Position numbers and translations under genes: made by a program. Shown here piece by piece: positions 25,028-33,359 of a stretch of 64,000 nucleotides of DNA. Source of the DNA: Bacillus sp. BGMRC 2118 (GTDB taxonomy: Bacteria > Bacillota > Bacilli > Bacillales > SA4); contig VTTJ01000004.1 in assembly GCA_008364785.1 (NCBI GenBank), forward strand, positions 124,001 to 188,000, given 5' to 3'. A model generated the notes under the pieces. The model made no database searches and was not told where the DNA came from. It worked only from the letters and a program-made list of their open reading frames with translations. Each line of letters starts with the position of its first letter. Position 1 is the stretch's first letter.

Positions 25028-25479
25028 ATACCGCCCCTACCACAATTCAAAGTCTACTGTTATTATTACCCACTTTAGACTAGTTATGATTTTTTGTTTG
25101 TAAGAAGGTATTCAAAAGGAATTCTATTTTAAAACTAGTATGTAGGACACATGCTCTTGAATAAGCATTTTAAAGTAAATGTTGAATATTTATTGATACC
25201 TACTAGTGAAATTAAACTCACTTCATCAATGTTTTTCATAGATAGTTCGTTCAATCATGATAAGAGAGACTAATCTTAGTCAGATATTTCCCATGGAAGT
25301 TCCTTAGTCTTTTAGGGAATTATTTATTACGAGTGTAGAAGTTCAAAAAAAACCATCTTTCTCTTGTGCCTTAATAAGTCTAGCTATCCGTTCAAAGGAA
25401 AGTCATTGTCAATGCAACCACTGTATACATGTATGACAGTGGTTAATAGTATGCACCAAGGAGGAAACCTCTTTATGAT

Positions 25480-25550
25480 GCTGGTGGCGATCTTATCGCG
25501 AAAGAAAGGCGCTCTTGTTGTAGAGCGTAATGTGGATGAGGTAACACTAT
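25480..25550 (+). pseudogene. 3' fragment of a DUF2922 gene, frameshifted
   Basis: Begins at GCTGGTGGCGATC, as does the remnant at 32193, and carries one extra A (GCGAAAGAAAGG) that shifts the frame before KKGALVVERNVDEVTL; the original stop is lost. The terminator and a family B repeat follow. The 25.03-25.48 kb stretch upstream holds no other gene I can support. Confidence 0.7.
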
Positions 25551-25559
25551 ACTATATGT

Positions 25560-25590
25560 AGACTAGTCTCTAAGAAGGGACTAGTTTTTT
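25560..25590 (+). terminator. Terminator of the DUF2922 remnant
   Basis: AGACTAGTC…GACTAGT then TTTTTT. Confidence 0.7.
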
Positions 25591-25623
25591 AATGGTTTGT
25601 ATTTTATCCTTTTAACCAAAAAA

Positions 25624-25692
25624 GGAAGCAAGAGAACCGTCCCTCTGCTTCCATCTATCACAAGGAAGCAGGAGAACCGTCCCCATGCTTCC
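25624..25692. repeat. Two family B repeats
   Basis: 25624-25652 and 25664-25692; the second overlaps the last base of the stop codon of the gene at 25692. Confidence 0.75.
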
Positions 25693-26639
25693 TAAAACCA
25701 ATAGGGTCCCCAATAAATTTCTGCGTAATTTGTTTGCTCGTTATAATACATTCCTACTTCGTCATCTCTATAGGAAAATGATGAATCAAATTGCATTTGG
25801 AAAAGCTGTGTATATATATCTGTATCCCTATTTAAGGCGCCGATCTCCTCAGCTAGATTTGTTGCAAATCTTAGATATTCATCTTTTTCCATATTCACAT
25901 AAACAAACCCATCATCAACAGACGCCACATGGTCACCATTGTTATAAAAGTGCCATAATCCTGAGTGGTCAGCAAATTGAACTTCATATCCAGATTCTTC
26001 TGCTGCAACCATTATATAATCTGAAATCAACATAGGGTCTGTCTCAATAATTTCAACTCTGCCATCTACCCCAATTTTGTTTCCGTCTATATATGTCTTC
26101 GTTGCCATTTTCCCATCTGGTTCTAAATAGTACCGGCTCCCACCGTATAAAATCCAGCCGGTTAACATTGCTCCTGATTTATTTAAGTAGTACCAGTCAC
26201 CTTTGTCCATAATCCAGCCCGTTTGCATGGCCCCACTACCATTTAAATAGTACCAAGTTTTGTTTTCTTTAATCCAACCTGTTGCCATTTCTCCACTTGA
26301 TTTCAGATAAAACCAAGCTCCAATTGATTTAATCCATCCAGTTTGCATGGCACCAGAAGAGTCAGCATAGTACCATTTCCCACCTACAGCGAACCAACCC
26401 GTTTTCATGGCATTCATACTCATTCTTTGATCATCAAGGAAGTACCATTTTCCATTGTCATAAATCCAACCTTTTTGCTTCACACCATTTTTGTAGTAGT
26501 ACCAGTCTCTACTAAATGACTTCCATCCTGTATACGTTGATGTTGAAGCTTCTACTTCAGTTAATGTAACTTCTGAGTAGATTGATAGAAATAGTGTAAA
26601 AAAAGTAGTTAATACCAAACTAACAGCTATTTTTCGCAT
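25692..26639 (-). CDS. Secreted cell-wall-binding-repeat protein
   Basis: 315 aa with a signal peptide (residues 1-30), then about six to seven CW-binding repeats (pattern GW-x-WYYL-x-GAM-x-TGW, for example GKWYYADSSGAMQTGWIKS) over residues 38-190, and a C-terminal domain of about 130 residues with no recognised family (LRFATNLAEEIGALNRDTDI). The repeats are of the choline/glucan-binding type that attaches proteins to cell-wall polymers. The gene is flanked by duplicated DUF1659-DUF2922 units. The end of the gene coincides with a repeat, so its C terminus may have been altered. Confidence 0.8.
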   Translation of the reverse strand: MRKIAVSLVLTTFFTLFLSIYSEVTLTEVEASTSTYTGWKSFSRDWYYYKNGVKQKGWIYDNGKWYFLDDQRMSMNAMKTGWFAVGGKWYYADSSGAMQTGWIKSIGAWFYLKSSGEMATGWIKENKTWYYLNGSGAMQTGWIMDKGDWYYLNKSGAMLTGWILYGGSRYYLEPDGKMATKTYIDGNKIGVDGRVEIIETDPMLISDYIMVAAEESGYEVQFADHSGLWHFYNNGDHVASVDDGFVYVNMEKDEYLRFATNLAEEIGALNRDTDIYTQLFQMQFDSSFSYRDDEVGMYYNEQTNYAEIYWGPYWF

Positions 26640-26914
26640 GTAATCCCAGCCCTTGCTTATTATATTGGAAAATATTTCTGTCTAAATATAGCATGTACGG
26701 TTTCCAAAATAACGAGATAAATATCGACAATTTCCGACTTATTGGATACATGTGCAAAACGTCCCCCTCTTATTGTCGTTACTACTATTAAGTGGTTAAC
26801 CAGACATAATTAGATAAATTGTTCCTTCATCTCTAGATTTTCAAAAAGATTTCATCAACTTAACCCCTTTTCCTCCTCTTCCTTCTATATATAAGACGAA
26901 GGAGGTGAACCCAC

Positions 26915-27133
26915 ATGGCACAATCATTCTTATCAGATTCACAGCTACGCTTAGTGTTCAACACAGGTGTAGACAGTGAAGGAAAACCAACATTTAAAAG
27001 CAAGAGCTTTCGTAATGTGAAGACAGATGCAACAACTGACGGACTGTACGCAGTAGCAACAAGCTTAATCGCCTTACAACAGTATCCGGTCGAAGCAATC
27101 GAGCGTAACGACAAAAACTTATTAGGTGAGTAA
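26915..27133 (+). CDS. DUF1659 protein, copy 2
   Basis: 72 aa, identical in protein sequence to copy 3 and almost so to copy 1 (YPVEAIE instead of YPAEAIE, F for Y in KPTFKSKS). Same AAGGAGGTGAACCCAC leader. Confidence 0.85.
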   Translation: MAQSFLSDSQLRLVFNTGVDSEGKPTFKSKSFRNVKTDATTDGLYAVATSLIALQQYPVEAIERNDKNLLGE

Positions 27134-27170
27134 TGACGCGTAAAAGTCATAATGAAAGGAGGGAAAAAGA

Positions 27171-27386
27171 ATGGCAAAAACACTTCAACTTCAGTTCATT
27201 AATGAAGAGGAGAAAACGGTGACAATTTCGATTGACAATCCAATCGAACCAGTCAGTCCCGCTGCGATTGATGCAGCAATGGATACCATTGTATCAGCAA
27301 ACGTATTCGTATCAGCTGGTGGCGATCTGATCGCGAAGAAAGGCGCTCGTGTTGTGGAGCGTAATGTAAATGAAGTAACTCTATAA
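27171..27386 (+). CDS. DUF2922 protein, copy 2
   Basis: 71 aa; differs from copy 1 by TIVSAN, LIAKKG and VVERNVNE. Cotranscribed with copy 2 of DUF1659, 37-bp gap as in the other copies. Confidence 0.85.
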   Translation: MAKTLQLQFINEEEKTVTISIDNPIEPVSPAAIDAAMDTIVSANVFVSAGGDLIAKKGARVVERNVNEVTL

Positions 27387-27393
27387 TACTTGT

Positions 27394-27425
27394 AGACTAG
27401 TCTCTAAAACCGGGACTAGTCTTTT
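27394..27425 (+). terminator. Terminator of copy 2
   Basis: AGACTAGTC/GACTAGTCT then TTTT. Confidence 0.8.
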
Positions 27426-27452
27426 GTTATTTTGTATTCTATCCTCTGAAAA

Positions 27453-27480
27453 GGAAGCAAGAGAACCGTCCCCATGCTTC
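27453..27480. repeat. Family B repeat
   Basis: GAACCGTCCCC orientation, 67 bp after the copy 2 stop. Confidence 0.75.
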
Positions 27481-27577
27481 AATTCAACTAAAGTTAAATA
27501 GTATGGATTGCATGTTATAATTATTCTATTATTCTATTGGATATAGAGTATATGAAATTTTTTGGGAGATGTGTAAA

Positions 27578-30500
27578 TTGAGAATAACTTTGTCTAGAAT
27601 TTCGTTTTTATTAGTATTTTTATTAGGATGTCAACAGCTTTTCCTCCCTTTAAAAGGAGTACTTGCTTTTGGTGATATGGTAAATACTTCAGGAACAACT
27701 ACAACTGAAGCTATTCATATTCCTGATGGAAATTTAAAGAATGCTATAAACTATTTGCTAAATCGATCACCTGAATCCCCAATTTTTGAAGACGATTTAA
27801 AGGGTTTTCAAATTTTGAATTTGTCGAATAAAAATATTGAAAGCATCGAAGGGTTACAATATGCAACCAATCTACAGGAATTAGCATTAAACTGGAATCA
27901 AATTCAGGATATATCAGCTTTAGCAAATCTGACGAATTTGAAAAAATTATATTTAGATGGCAATGAGATTACTGATCTTACCCCTCTTATGAATTTAACT
28001 AATTTAGATAATTTAGGATTATCCATGAGAACTGTTACGGATATTGAACCAATTAGTCATCTTACAAAACTTACTTATTTAAATTTATCGGATCATCATG
28101 TAACAGACATTCATCCCTTATCTAACCTAACGAATTTAGAACGATTATTCCTTAATGGAGATTTAGCTTTTTCACAACAAAATAAGATAGCTGATATCAG
28201 CCCCTTATCTAACTTAGTTAACCTAAGAGAATTGTATTTATCAGACAATAACATTAAGGATGTTAGTCCTCTTGCTAATTTACCAGTATTAAGTGGTTTA
28301 TACATACAAAATAATCAGATAGAGGATATATCACCTCTAGCAAATCTACCTTTAGTCGTTTTGAATGTAAGTGAAAATCAAGTATCAAGCATCGAAGCAC
28401 TTCGCAATCATACTGGAATGTCTACGCTACATCTGCATTCAAATCTTATTTCTGATATAAGTGCTTTAACTAACATGAACCGACTTGTAGATCTTGATGT
28501 AAGCAACAATAGAATAAGAGATATCGAACCGTTAAAGTACGCACTACCAACTTTAAAAAAATTAAATGTATCTTTCAATCTTTTAACTGATATTAATCTT
28601 ATCGAGAGTTCTGGCTTATACCCACAAACTCTAAATACTAATTATAATTTTATCCCTAATCGTCAGTATCAATATCGTATTTCCATACCTTCTCAATACC
28701 ATCAAATGGAAGTTCTAGGACGAGGACCCATCATGATTCCCATTGAAATTCATGCTGATAAACGATATTCCTTTGAACCTGACTATCCATTCAACAAAGA
28801 AAAAGGGAAAATTTTCACAGTCGAAACATTAAATAATAATATAGATGCTTATATAAATGAAGAATGGAATCTAGTTGTTACGGGACTCAGCGAAGGCGAA
28901 GCTGGAGTTACCTTATCTTTCCCTAATTCAACTCTAAATCAAACAATTCAGGTTGCTCAAGTTGATTTAACTGCCCCAGCTGCACCAAAGGTTGATTTGG
29001 TAACAGATCAATCAGGATATATAACAGGGCTCTCAGAACAGTACGCAAAAATTTCATTGAAAATTGGACAATGGACTCAAGTAACGGATACTTATAATGA
29101 AGGATACTTTTATTTTAATCTTCCCGTCTATCCCGCTGGTACGAAAATGGAGTTTACATCTACTGACCAAGCTGGAAATGTTAGTGCTCCAACAATAGTT
29201 GAAGTGAAGGATGCAACAGGACCAACCTTCACAAAAATTGATGAAGTAACAGATCAATCTACAGCAGTTAGAGGAATTGTGGAAGCTGGTGCAATGGTAA
29301 AGGTACTAGAAGGTGATACCTTGCTTGGTTCTACAAGAGCTGCGGATGATGGCCAATTCGAAGTGATCATTCCTAAGCAAAGTGCTGGTTGGAATGTTTT
29401 ACAAATAGTCGCAGTGGATGCATCTGGAAATGAGACAACTGTCTTTGTAGATGTTAGGGATGTCACTCCTCCTTCAACACCTATTGTCCATGATGTTACA
29501 GATCGTGATACGTCTATATCAGGAAAAGTTGATGCAGGTGTTACAACGATAAACATAATGAAAAATGGTGTCATTTTTGCGCATGGCTTAGCAGATGCAG
29601 AAGGAAACTTCACCGCTACTATCCCCCTTCAATCTGCAGGAACTGAAATACAAGTTCAAGCTGTTGAAAACGCTGGAAATGCAAGTGAAATAGTAACAGT
29701 GATTGTTCAAGACATAATGCCTCCAGCTATTACTCAAGTCAATGACGTAACAGATCAACATAATACTGTTTCGGGAATGACTGAAGCTGGAGTTTATATT
29801 GAAGTGAAGGCTGAGAATTCAATTATCGGTAGTGGCATTGCCGGTGTGGATGGGAGCTTTTCAGTTAATATTCCGCTCCAGGCTTCTGGTAAAGAGCTAG
29901 TCATCACTGCAATAGACAAAGCCAATAACAGAAGTCAATCTGTGATTCGAACGGTGAAGGACGTAACTTCTCCTTCGAAACCTCAGGTGAATGAAGTAAC
30001 TGCAAGTTCTACCACTATTACTGGCCAAGCGGAACCAGGTACAAACGTTGAAGCAAAAGTAAACAACTTGGTAATTGGAAATGCAGAGGTTAATGTAGAA
30101 GGTCAGTTTACAATTAAAATTCCGACTCAAAAAGCTGGTACAATAATAGAGATCACTGTAATAGACTCATCAGGAAACACCAGTGAGATAGTAAGATTCG
30201 AAGTTAAACAAATGAAGAAGTACGGTTGGGTTTATGAAAACAATCACTGGTATTTTTATGACCTAAAAACGGGTAATATAAAAACAGGCTGGGTATATGA
30301 TGGGGCCTGGTACTACTTAAACAGCAACGGAACAATGAAAACTGGCTGGCTTTATGATGGAGCTTGGTACTATTTAAACAATAGCGGAGTCATGCAAACA
30401 GGTTGGCTTTATGACGGTGCTTGGTACTATCTAACAAATAGTGGAGCCATGCAGAAAGGCTGGCTTTATGACGGTGCTTGGTATTATTTTACTACAAGTG

Positions 30501-30628
30501 GCGTGATGCAAACGGGTTGGATTCAAGTAGGTAGGAATTGGTATTACTTATACCCTACCGGTCAGATGGCTTTTAACAAGACCATTGGTGGATATAAGTT
30601 AGGCTCGGATGGTGCTTGGGTCAAATAA
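27578..30628 (+). CDS. Internalin-like surface protein (LRR, Ig-like repeats, cell-wall-binding repeats)
   Basis: 1016 aa from TTG 27578, which has GGGAG nine bases upstream; the ATG at 27569 directly abuts that site. Signal peptide (residues 1-33), about ten 22-residue SDS22-type leucine-rich repeats (residues 60-345, for example LANLTNLKKLYLDGNEITDL), a linker, then five bacterial Ig-like repeats (about 470-880, each ending KDVTxPSxPxV-like), and five to six CW-binding repeats at the C terminus (GWLYDGAWYYLNNSGVMQTG). LLGC in the leader resembles a weak lipobox. It probably binds a protein or glycan outside the cell while held by wall polymers. Confidence 0.88.
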   Translation: MRITLSRISFLLVFLLGCQQLFLPLKGVLAFGDMVNTSGTTTTEAIHIPDGNLKNAINYLLNRSPESPIFEDDLKGFQILNLSNKNIESIEGLQYATNLQELALNWNQIQDISALANLTNLKKLYLDGNEITDLTPLMNLTNLDNLGLSMRTVTDIEPISHLTKLTYLNLSDHHVTDIHPLSNLTNLERLFLNGDLAFSQQNKIADISPLSNLVNLRELYLSDNNIKDVSPLANLPVLSGLYIQNNQIEDISPLANLPLVVLNVSENQVSSIEALRNHTGMSTLHLHSNLISDISALTNMNRLVDLDVSNNRIRDIEPLKYALPTLKKLNVSFNLLTDINLIESSGLYPQTLNTNYNFIPNRQYQYRISIPSQYHQMEVLGRGPIMIPIEIHADKRYSFEPDYPFNKEKGKIFTVETLNNNIDAYINEEWNLVVTGLSEGEAGVTLSFPNSTLNQTIQVAQVDLTAPAAPKVDLVTDQSGYITGLSEQYAKISLKIGQWTQVTDTYNEGYFYFNLPVYPAGTKMEFTSTDQAGNVSAPTIVEVKDATGPTFTKIDEVTDQSTAVRGIVEAGAMVKVLEGDTLLGSTRAADDGQFEVIIPKQSAGWNVLQIVAVDASGNETTVFVDVRDVTPPSTPIVHDVTDRDTSISGKVDAGVTTINIMKNGVIFAHGLADAEGNFTATIPLQSAGTEIQVQAVENAGNASEIVTVIVQDIMPPAITQVNDVTDQHNTVSGMTEAGVYIEVKAENSIIGSGIAGVDGSFSVNIPLQASGKELVITAIDKANNRSQSVIRTVKDVTSPSKPQVNEVTASSTTITGQAEPGTNVEAKVNNLVIGNAEVNVEGQFTIKIPTQKAGTIIEITVIDSSGNTSEIVRFEVKQMKKYGWVYENNHWYFYDLKTGNIKTGWVYDGAWYYLNSNGTMKTGWLYDGAWYYLNNSGVMQTGWLYDGAWYYLTNSGAMQKGWLYDGAWYYFTTSGVMQTGWIQVGRNWYYLYPTGQMAFNKTIGGYKLGSDGAWVK

Positions 30629-30659
30629 GATGATACTTAATCTAGTAATATTCTATTCT

Positions 30660-30689
30660 AAGAGCTCTTCTCACTGAGAAGGGCTTTTA
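30660..30689 (+). terminator. Terminator of the internalin-like gene
   Basis: GAGCTCTTCTC/GAGAAGGGCTT stem followed by TT. Confidence 0.65.
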
Positions 30690-30777
30690 GATTTCAATTA
30701 GGAACAATATTAAGAGGATTAAAATACAACGCAGAATAAGTTATTGAGAGAATCAACGGAGGGTACGGAACTCTGAA

Positions 30778-30812
30778 AGGAAGCAAAAAAACCGTTCCTC
30801 GCATCCCCACAA
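30778..30812. repeat. Degenerate family B repeat
   Basis: GGAAGCAAAAAAACCGTTCC with a decayed 3' arm (GCATCCCC). Confidence 0.5.
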
Positions 30813-30892
30813 CCCTCCCCTCATTTTTTTCATTCCCCTAACCCCTTTTCCCCATCTTCCTTCTATATATAAAACGAAGGAGGTGAGACCAC

Positions 30893-31111
30893 ATGGCACA
30901 ATCATTCTTATCCGATTCTCAGCTGCGCTTAGTGTTCAACACAGGTGTAGACAGTGAAGGAAAACCAACGTTCAAAAGCAAGAGCTTCCGTAATGTGAAG
31001 ACGGATGCAACAACTGATGGGCTATATGCAGTAGCAACTAGCTTAATCGCCTTACAACAGTACCCAGTAGAAGCAATCGAGCGTAACGACAAAAACCTAT
31101 TAGGTGAGTAA
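30893..31111 (+). CDS. DUF1659 protein, copy 3
   Basis: 72 aa, same protein as copy 2 but with synonymous changes. AAGGAGGTGAGACCAC leader. Confidence 0.85.
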   Translation: MAQSFLSDSQLRLVFNTGVDSEGKPTFKSKSFRNVKTDATTDGLYAVATSLIALQQYPVEAIERNDKNLLGE

Positions 31112-31148
31112 TGACGCGTAGAAATCATACTGAAAGGAGGGAATAAGA

Positions 31149-31364
31149 ATGGCAAAAACACTTCAACTTCAGTTCTTAAATGAAGAAGAGAAAACCGTGA
31201 CAATCTCGATTGACAATCCAATCGAACCAGTAAGTCCCGCTGCAATTGATGCAGCAATGGATACGATTGTATCAGCGAATGTATTCGTATCAGCTGGTGG
31301 CGATCTTATCGCGAAGAAAGGCGCTCGCATAGTTGAGCGTAATGTGGATGAAATTACTCTGTAA
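31149..31364 (+). CDS. DUF2922 protein, copy 3
   Basis: 71 aa; differs by QFLNEEE and ARIVERNVDEITL. Same 37-bp gap to the DUF1659 gene. Confidence 0.85.
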   Translation: MAKTLQLQFLNEEEKTVTISIDNPIEPVSPAAIDAAMDTIVSANVFVSAGGDLIAKKGARIVERNVDEITL

Positions 31365-31371
31365 AACTTGT

Positions 31372-31402
31372 AGACTAGTCTCTTTAGTGGGACTAGTCTT
31401 TT
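31372..31402 (+). terminator. Terminator of copy 3
   Basis: AGACTAGTC/GACTAGTCT then TTTT. Confidence 0.8.
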
Positions 31403-31432
31403 ATTGTTTTGTATTCTATTCCTCTGAAAAAA

Positions 31433-31461
31433 GGAAGCAAGAGAACCGTCCCCATGCTTCC
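31433..31461. repeat. Family B repeat
   Basis: GAACCGTCCCC orientation, 69 bp after the copy 3 stop. Confidence 0.75.
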
Positions 31462-31598
31462 TCAACTTAATTGGCTATAATATATCGTGTTAATTATCAG
31501 AATTTTGAAACTAAATATCTTTCTATTCGTATTTACATAGAGAAGGAAATCCAAAGATAATCTGTTGAATTATATAAAGACTCAAGGAGGACAATTCT

Positions 31599-31673
31599 AT
31601 GGCTGAAGGTCTGTTTTTATTATTGATTGTGTTAATTACAATTGTAATCATCGGTAAAAAAAAGAAAAAGTAA
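31599..31673 (+). CDS. Single-span membrane micropeptide (24 aa)
   Basis: ATG with a strong CAAGGAGGACAATTCT leader; MAEG, then a hydrophobic run LFLLLIVLITIVIIG and a KKKKK tail. Too short for family assignment. A membrane-targeted regulator or toxin-like peptide are possibilities only. Confidence 0.5.
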   Translation: MAEGLFLLLIVLITIVIIGKKKKK

Positions 31674-31845
31674 TGAAGGAAATTGGCTAATGAAATTAGG
31701 ATGGAGGTAATTAAAAGGACTATATAATGACTTTAAAAAGATTGATTAAGCATTGACAGTGCATGAAATTTCAGATGGTGAATTAATTCAATAAACGGGA
31801 GCGAATATTCAAGATGATTTGTCGAAAAGGTAAATCCTTTTAGAA

Positions 31846-32050
31846 GGTAATACCTTATCAGTTTATATTTTTTCTACGGCCAAGGATAGAGGTAAAGGAA
31901 TACAAAGGTTTGAAAAGATGACAGCAACAGTAGATTTAGTAGAACATAAAGTATATGGAATGAAAAATATCTGGGTGTTTTATGTTAGTGATAATGAAAA
32001 GATACAAAATAGATTGTATGAAGCATTGCAAAAATTAGATACTCCATAAT
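31846..32050 (+). pseudogene. 3' remnant of an unrecognised gene
   Basis: The frame from about 31846 to TAA reads through TLSVYIFSTAKDRGKGIQRF and NIWVFYVSDNEKIQNRLYEA with good coding character, but the upstream part (31680-31845) is full of stops in all plus frames and has no start for it. A 47-codon piece beginning at ATG 31918 could still be translated. Confidence 0.4.
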
Positions 32051-32149
32051 AAAACTTTGTTGAAGTAAAGGACACTATGTTGAACAAAGAACAACGTATT
32101 CAATGAGCTTTCTGTTACGCAGTACAACCATTAACCGCAACAGTTTAAA

Positions 32150-32183
32150 AAAGTGTTTACCAATTAATCAGTAAACACTTTTA
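32150..32183. terminator. Terminator
   Basis: AAAAGTGTTTAC/GTAAACACTTTT 12-bp stem, then TATTG. Confidence 0.65.
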
Positions 32184-32192
32184 TTGTTTTAT

Positions 32193-32264
32193 GCTGGTGG
32201 CGATCTGATCGCGAAGAAAGGCGCTCGCATAGTAGAGCGTAATGTAGATGAGGTAACTCTGTAA
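32193..32264 (+). pseudogene. 3' fragment of a DUF2922 gene
   Basis: Starts at GCTGGTGGCGATC, as in the remnant at 25480, and encodes AGGDLIAKKGARIVERNVDE followed by VTL and stop; there is no start codon or N-terminal part. Confidence 0.75.
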
Positions 32265-32271
32265 AACATAT

Positions 32272-32304
32272 AGACTAGTCTCTTTAATGAGACTAGTCTT
32301 TTTT
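32272..32304 (+). terminator. Terminator of the DUF2922 remnant
   Basis: AGACTAGTC/GACTAGTCT then TTTTT. Confidence 0.75.
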
Positions 32305-32325
32305 CTATCCTGTCTCCTCATCCTA

Positions 32326-32354
32326 GGAAGCAAAAGAACCGTCCCCACGCTTCC
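32326..32354. repeat. Family B repeat
   Basis: GAACCGTCCCC orientation, 62 bp after the remnant stop. Confidence 0.75.
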
Positions 32355-32460
32355 AAAAAATAAATCCCAAAACTCTACCATTTAATGTAAGAATCCTAGG
32401 TATACCTTGTGGTGAACTCTTTTCACCAGTCAGATAATGGTCTCAAAAGGAGATCATCAC

Positions 32461-32715
32461 ATGAAGAATAAGGAAGAATTCAAAGTGAGATTAGGTCAAT
32501 TGCTGAGACGAAGACGTGAAGATTTTGGTTACACGCAGGAATCGATCGCATATGAAATTGGCATCGATCCAAACAGCTATGGTGAAATTGAACGAGGTAT
32601 TTCATCACCAAGTGCGATTACCCTATATAAAATACATTTACGAACCGGCATTAGTATAGACAAGCTCTTTCGTGAATTACAACAGGAGTACCCGTTACCC
32701 GAAGATGAAGAATAA
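32461..32715 (+). CDS. XRE-family transcriptional regulator
   Basis: 84 aa from ATG 32461 (AAGGAGATCATCAC before it). A single helix-turn-helix domain fills residues 8-65 (LLRRRREDFGYTQESIAYEI, DPNSYGEIERGISSPS). It lies 65 bp upstream of comK on the same strand, so it may share its transcript or control it. No effector domain. Confidence 0.78.
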   Translation: MKNKEEFKVRLGQLLRRRREDFGYTQESIAYEIGIDPNSYGEIERGISSPSAITLYKIHLRTGISIDKLFRELQQEYPLPEDEE

Positions 32716-32779
32716 TCCCTCTCTATTCAGTACTCCTTCCCATGTTCATCTCCACTATTACAATAGGAGGTTCCACTCA

Positions 32780-33268
32780 TTGAAACAGAACGATCACTAC
32801 GAAATTTCCCCTCTCACTCTCGCCATTCTGCCTGCCTACCATGAAACCTATCAATCACGTATTCTCGATATACAAGGCGAATTCTACTCAAACCAGCGAC
32901 CACTGAAGCTCATTGAACAAGCCTGTCTAGAAGGAGGAGCCAGCTACGATGGCCGGAGGAAATCCCTTCAATACAAAAAGTCCTTCCATCAATACCCTCC
33001 CATTCCCATCAATCCACTTGAAGACATCTATGCCTTTCCAACCTGTTCACCTGATTCCTACGATTGCATCTGGCTCTTCTACGAGCACATTCTTCACTAT
33101 CGCCCTCAAGGCAACCAACTTCTCGTTACCTTTCACAACCACCAAACCCTTGAACTAAACATCTCACCATCCATTATGGATAAACAAATCGCCAGAACTG
33201 AATCGTGTATTGTCTTGTTTACCAAGCCTAAAATGAAAAAAATGTTTTACCCGTTTCCATCCCTTTAA
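32780..33268 (+). CDS. comK: ComK-family competence transcription factor
   Basis: 162 aa from a TTG at 32780 with AGGAGG nine bases upstream; the frame extends further 5' but would overlap the XRE gene. Blocks typical of ComK are present: YEISPLTLAILPAYHETYQS, RPLKLIEQACLEGGASYDGR, PPIPINPLEDIYAFPT and an aromatic C terminus (KKMFYPFPSL). ComK activates DNA uptake genes. It is shorter than B. subtilis ComK (192 aa), lacking part of the C-terminal tail that in B. subtilis is bound by MecA; whether that changes proteolysis is inference. Confidence 0.82.
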   Translation: MKQNDHYEISPLTLAILPAYHETYQSRILDIQGEFYSNQRPLKLIEQACLEGGASYDGRRKSLQYKKSFHQYPPIPINPLEDIYAFPTCSPDSYDCIWLFYEHILHYRPQGNQLLVTFHNHQTLELNISPSIMDKQIARTESCIVLFTKPKMKKMFYPFPSL

Positions 33269-33277
33269 CCCAGATGT

Positions 33278-33338
33278 TACAGGACAAGGAACCTGCCCCA
33301 CTATACCAAGGAAGCATGAGAACCGTCCCCATGCTTCC
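33278..33338. repeat. Degenerate family A and last family B repeat
   Basis: GGACAAGGAACCTGCCCC at about 33281 and family B at 33310-33338. This is the last family B copy seen; none occurs from here to 64 kb. Confidence 0.65.
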
Positions 33339-33359
33339 TATCCAGGAGTTGAGTACAAC

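Noticed and set aside
25364..25561. 65-aa ORF ending in RNVDEVTLYYM
   Set aside because: Chance fusion of intergenic sequence with a frameshifted DUF2922 fragment.
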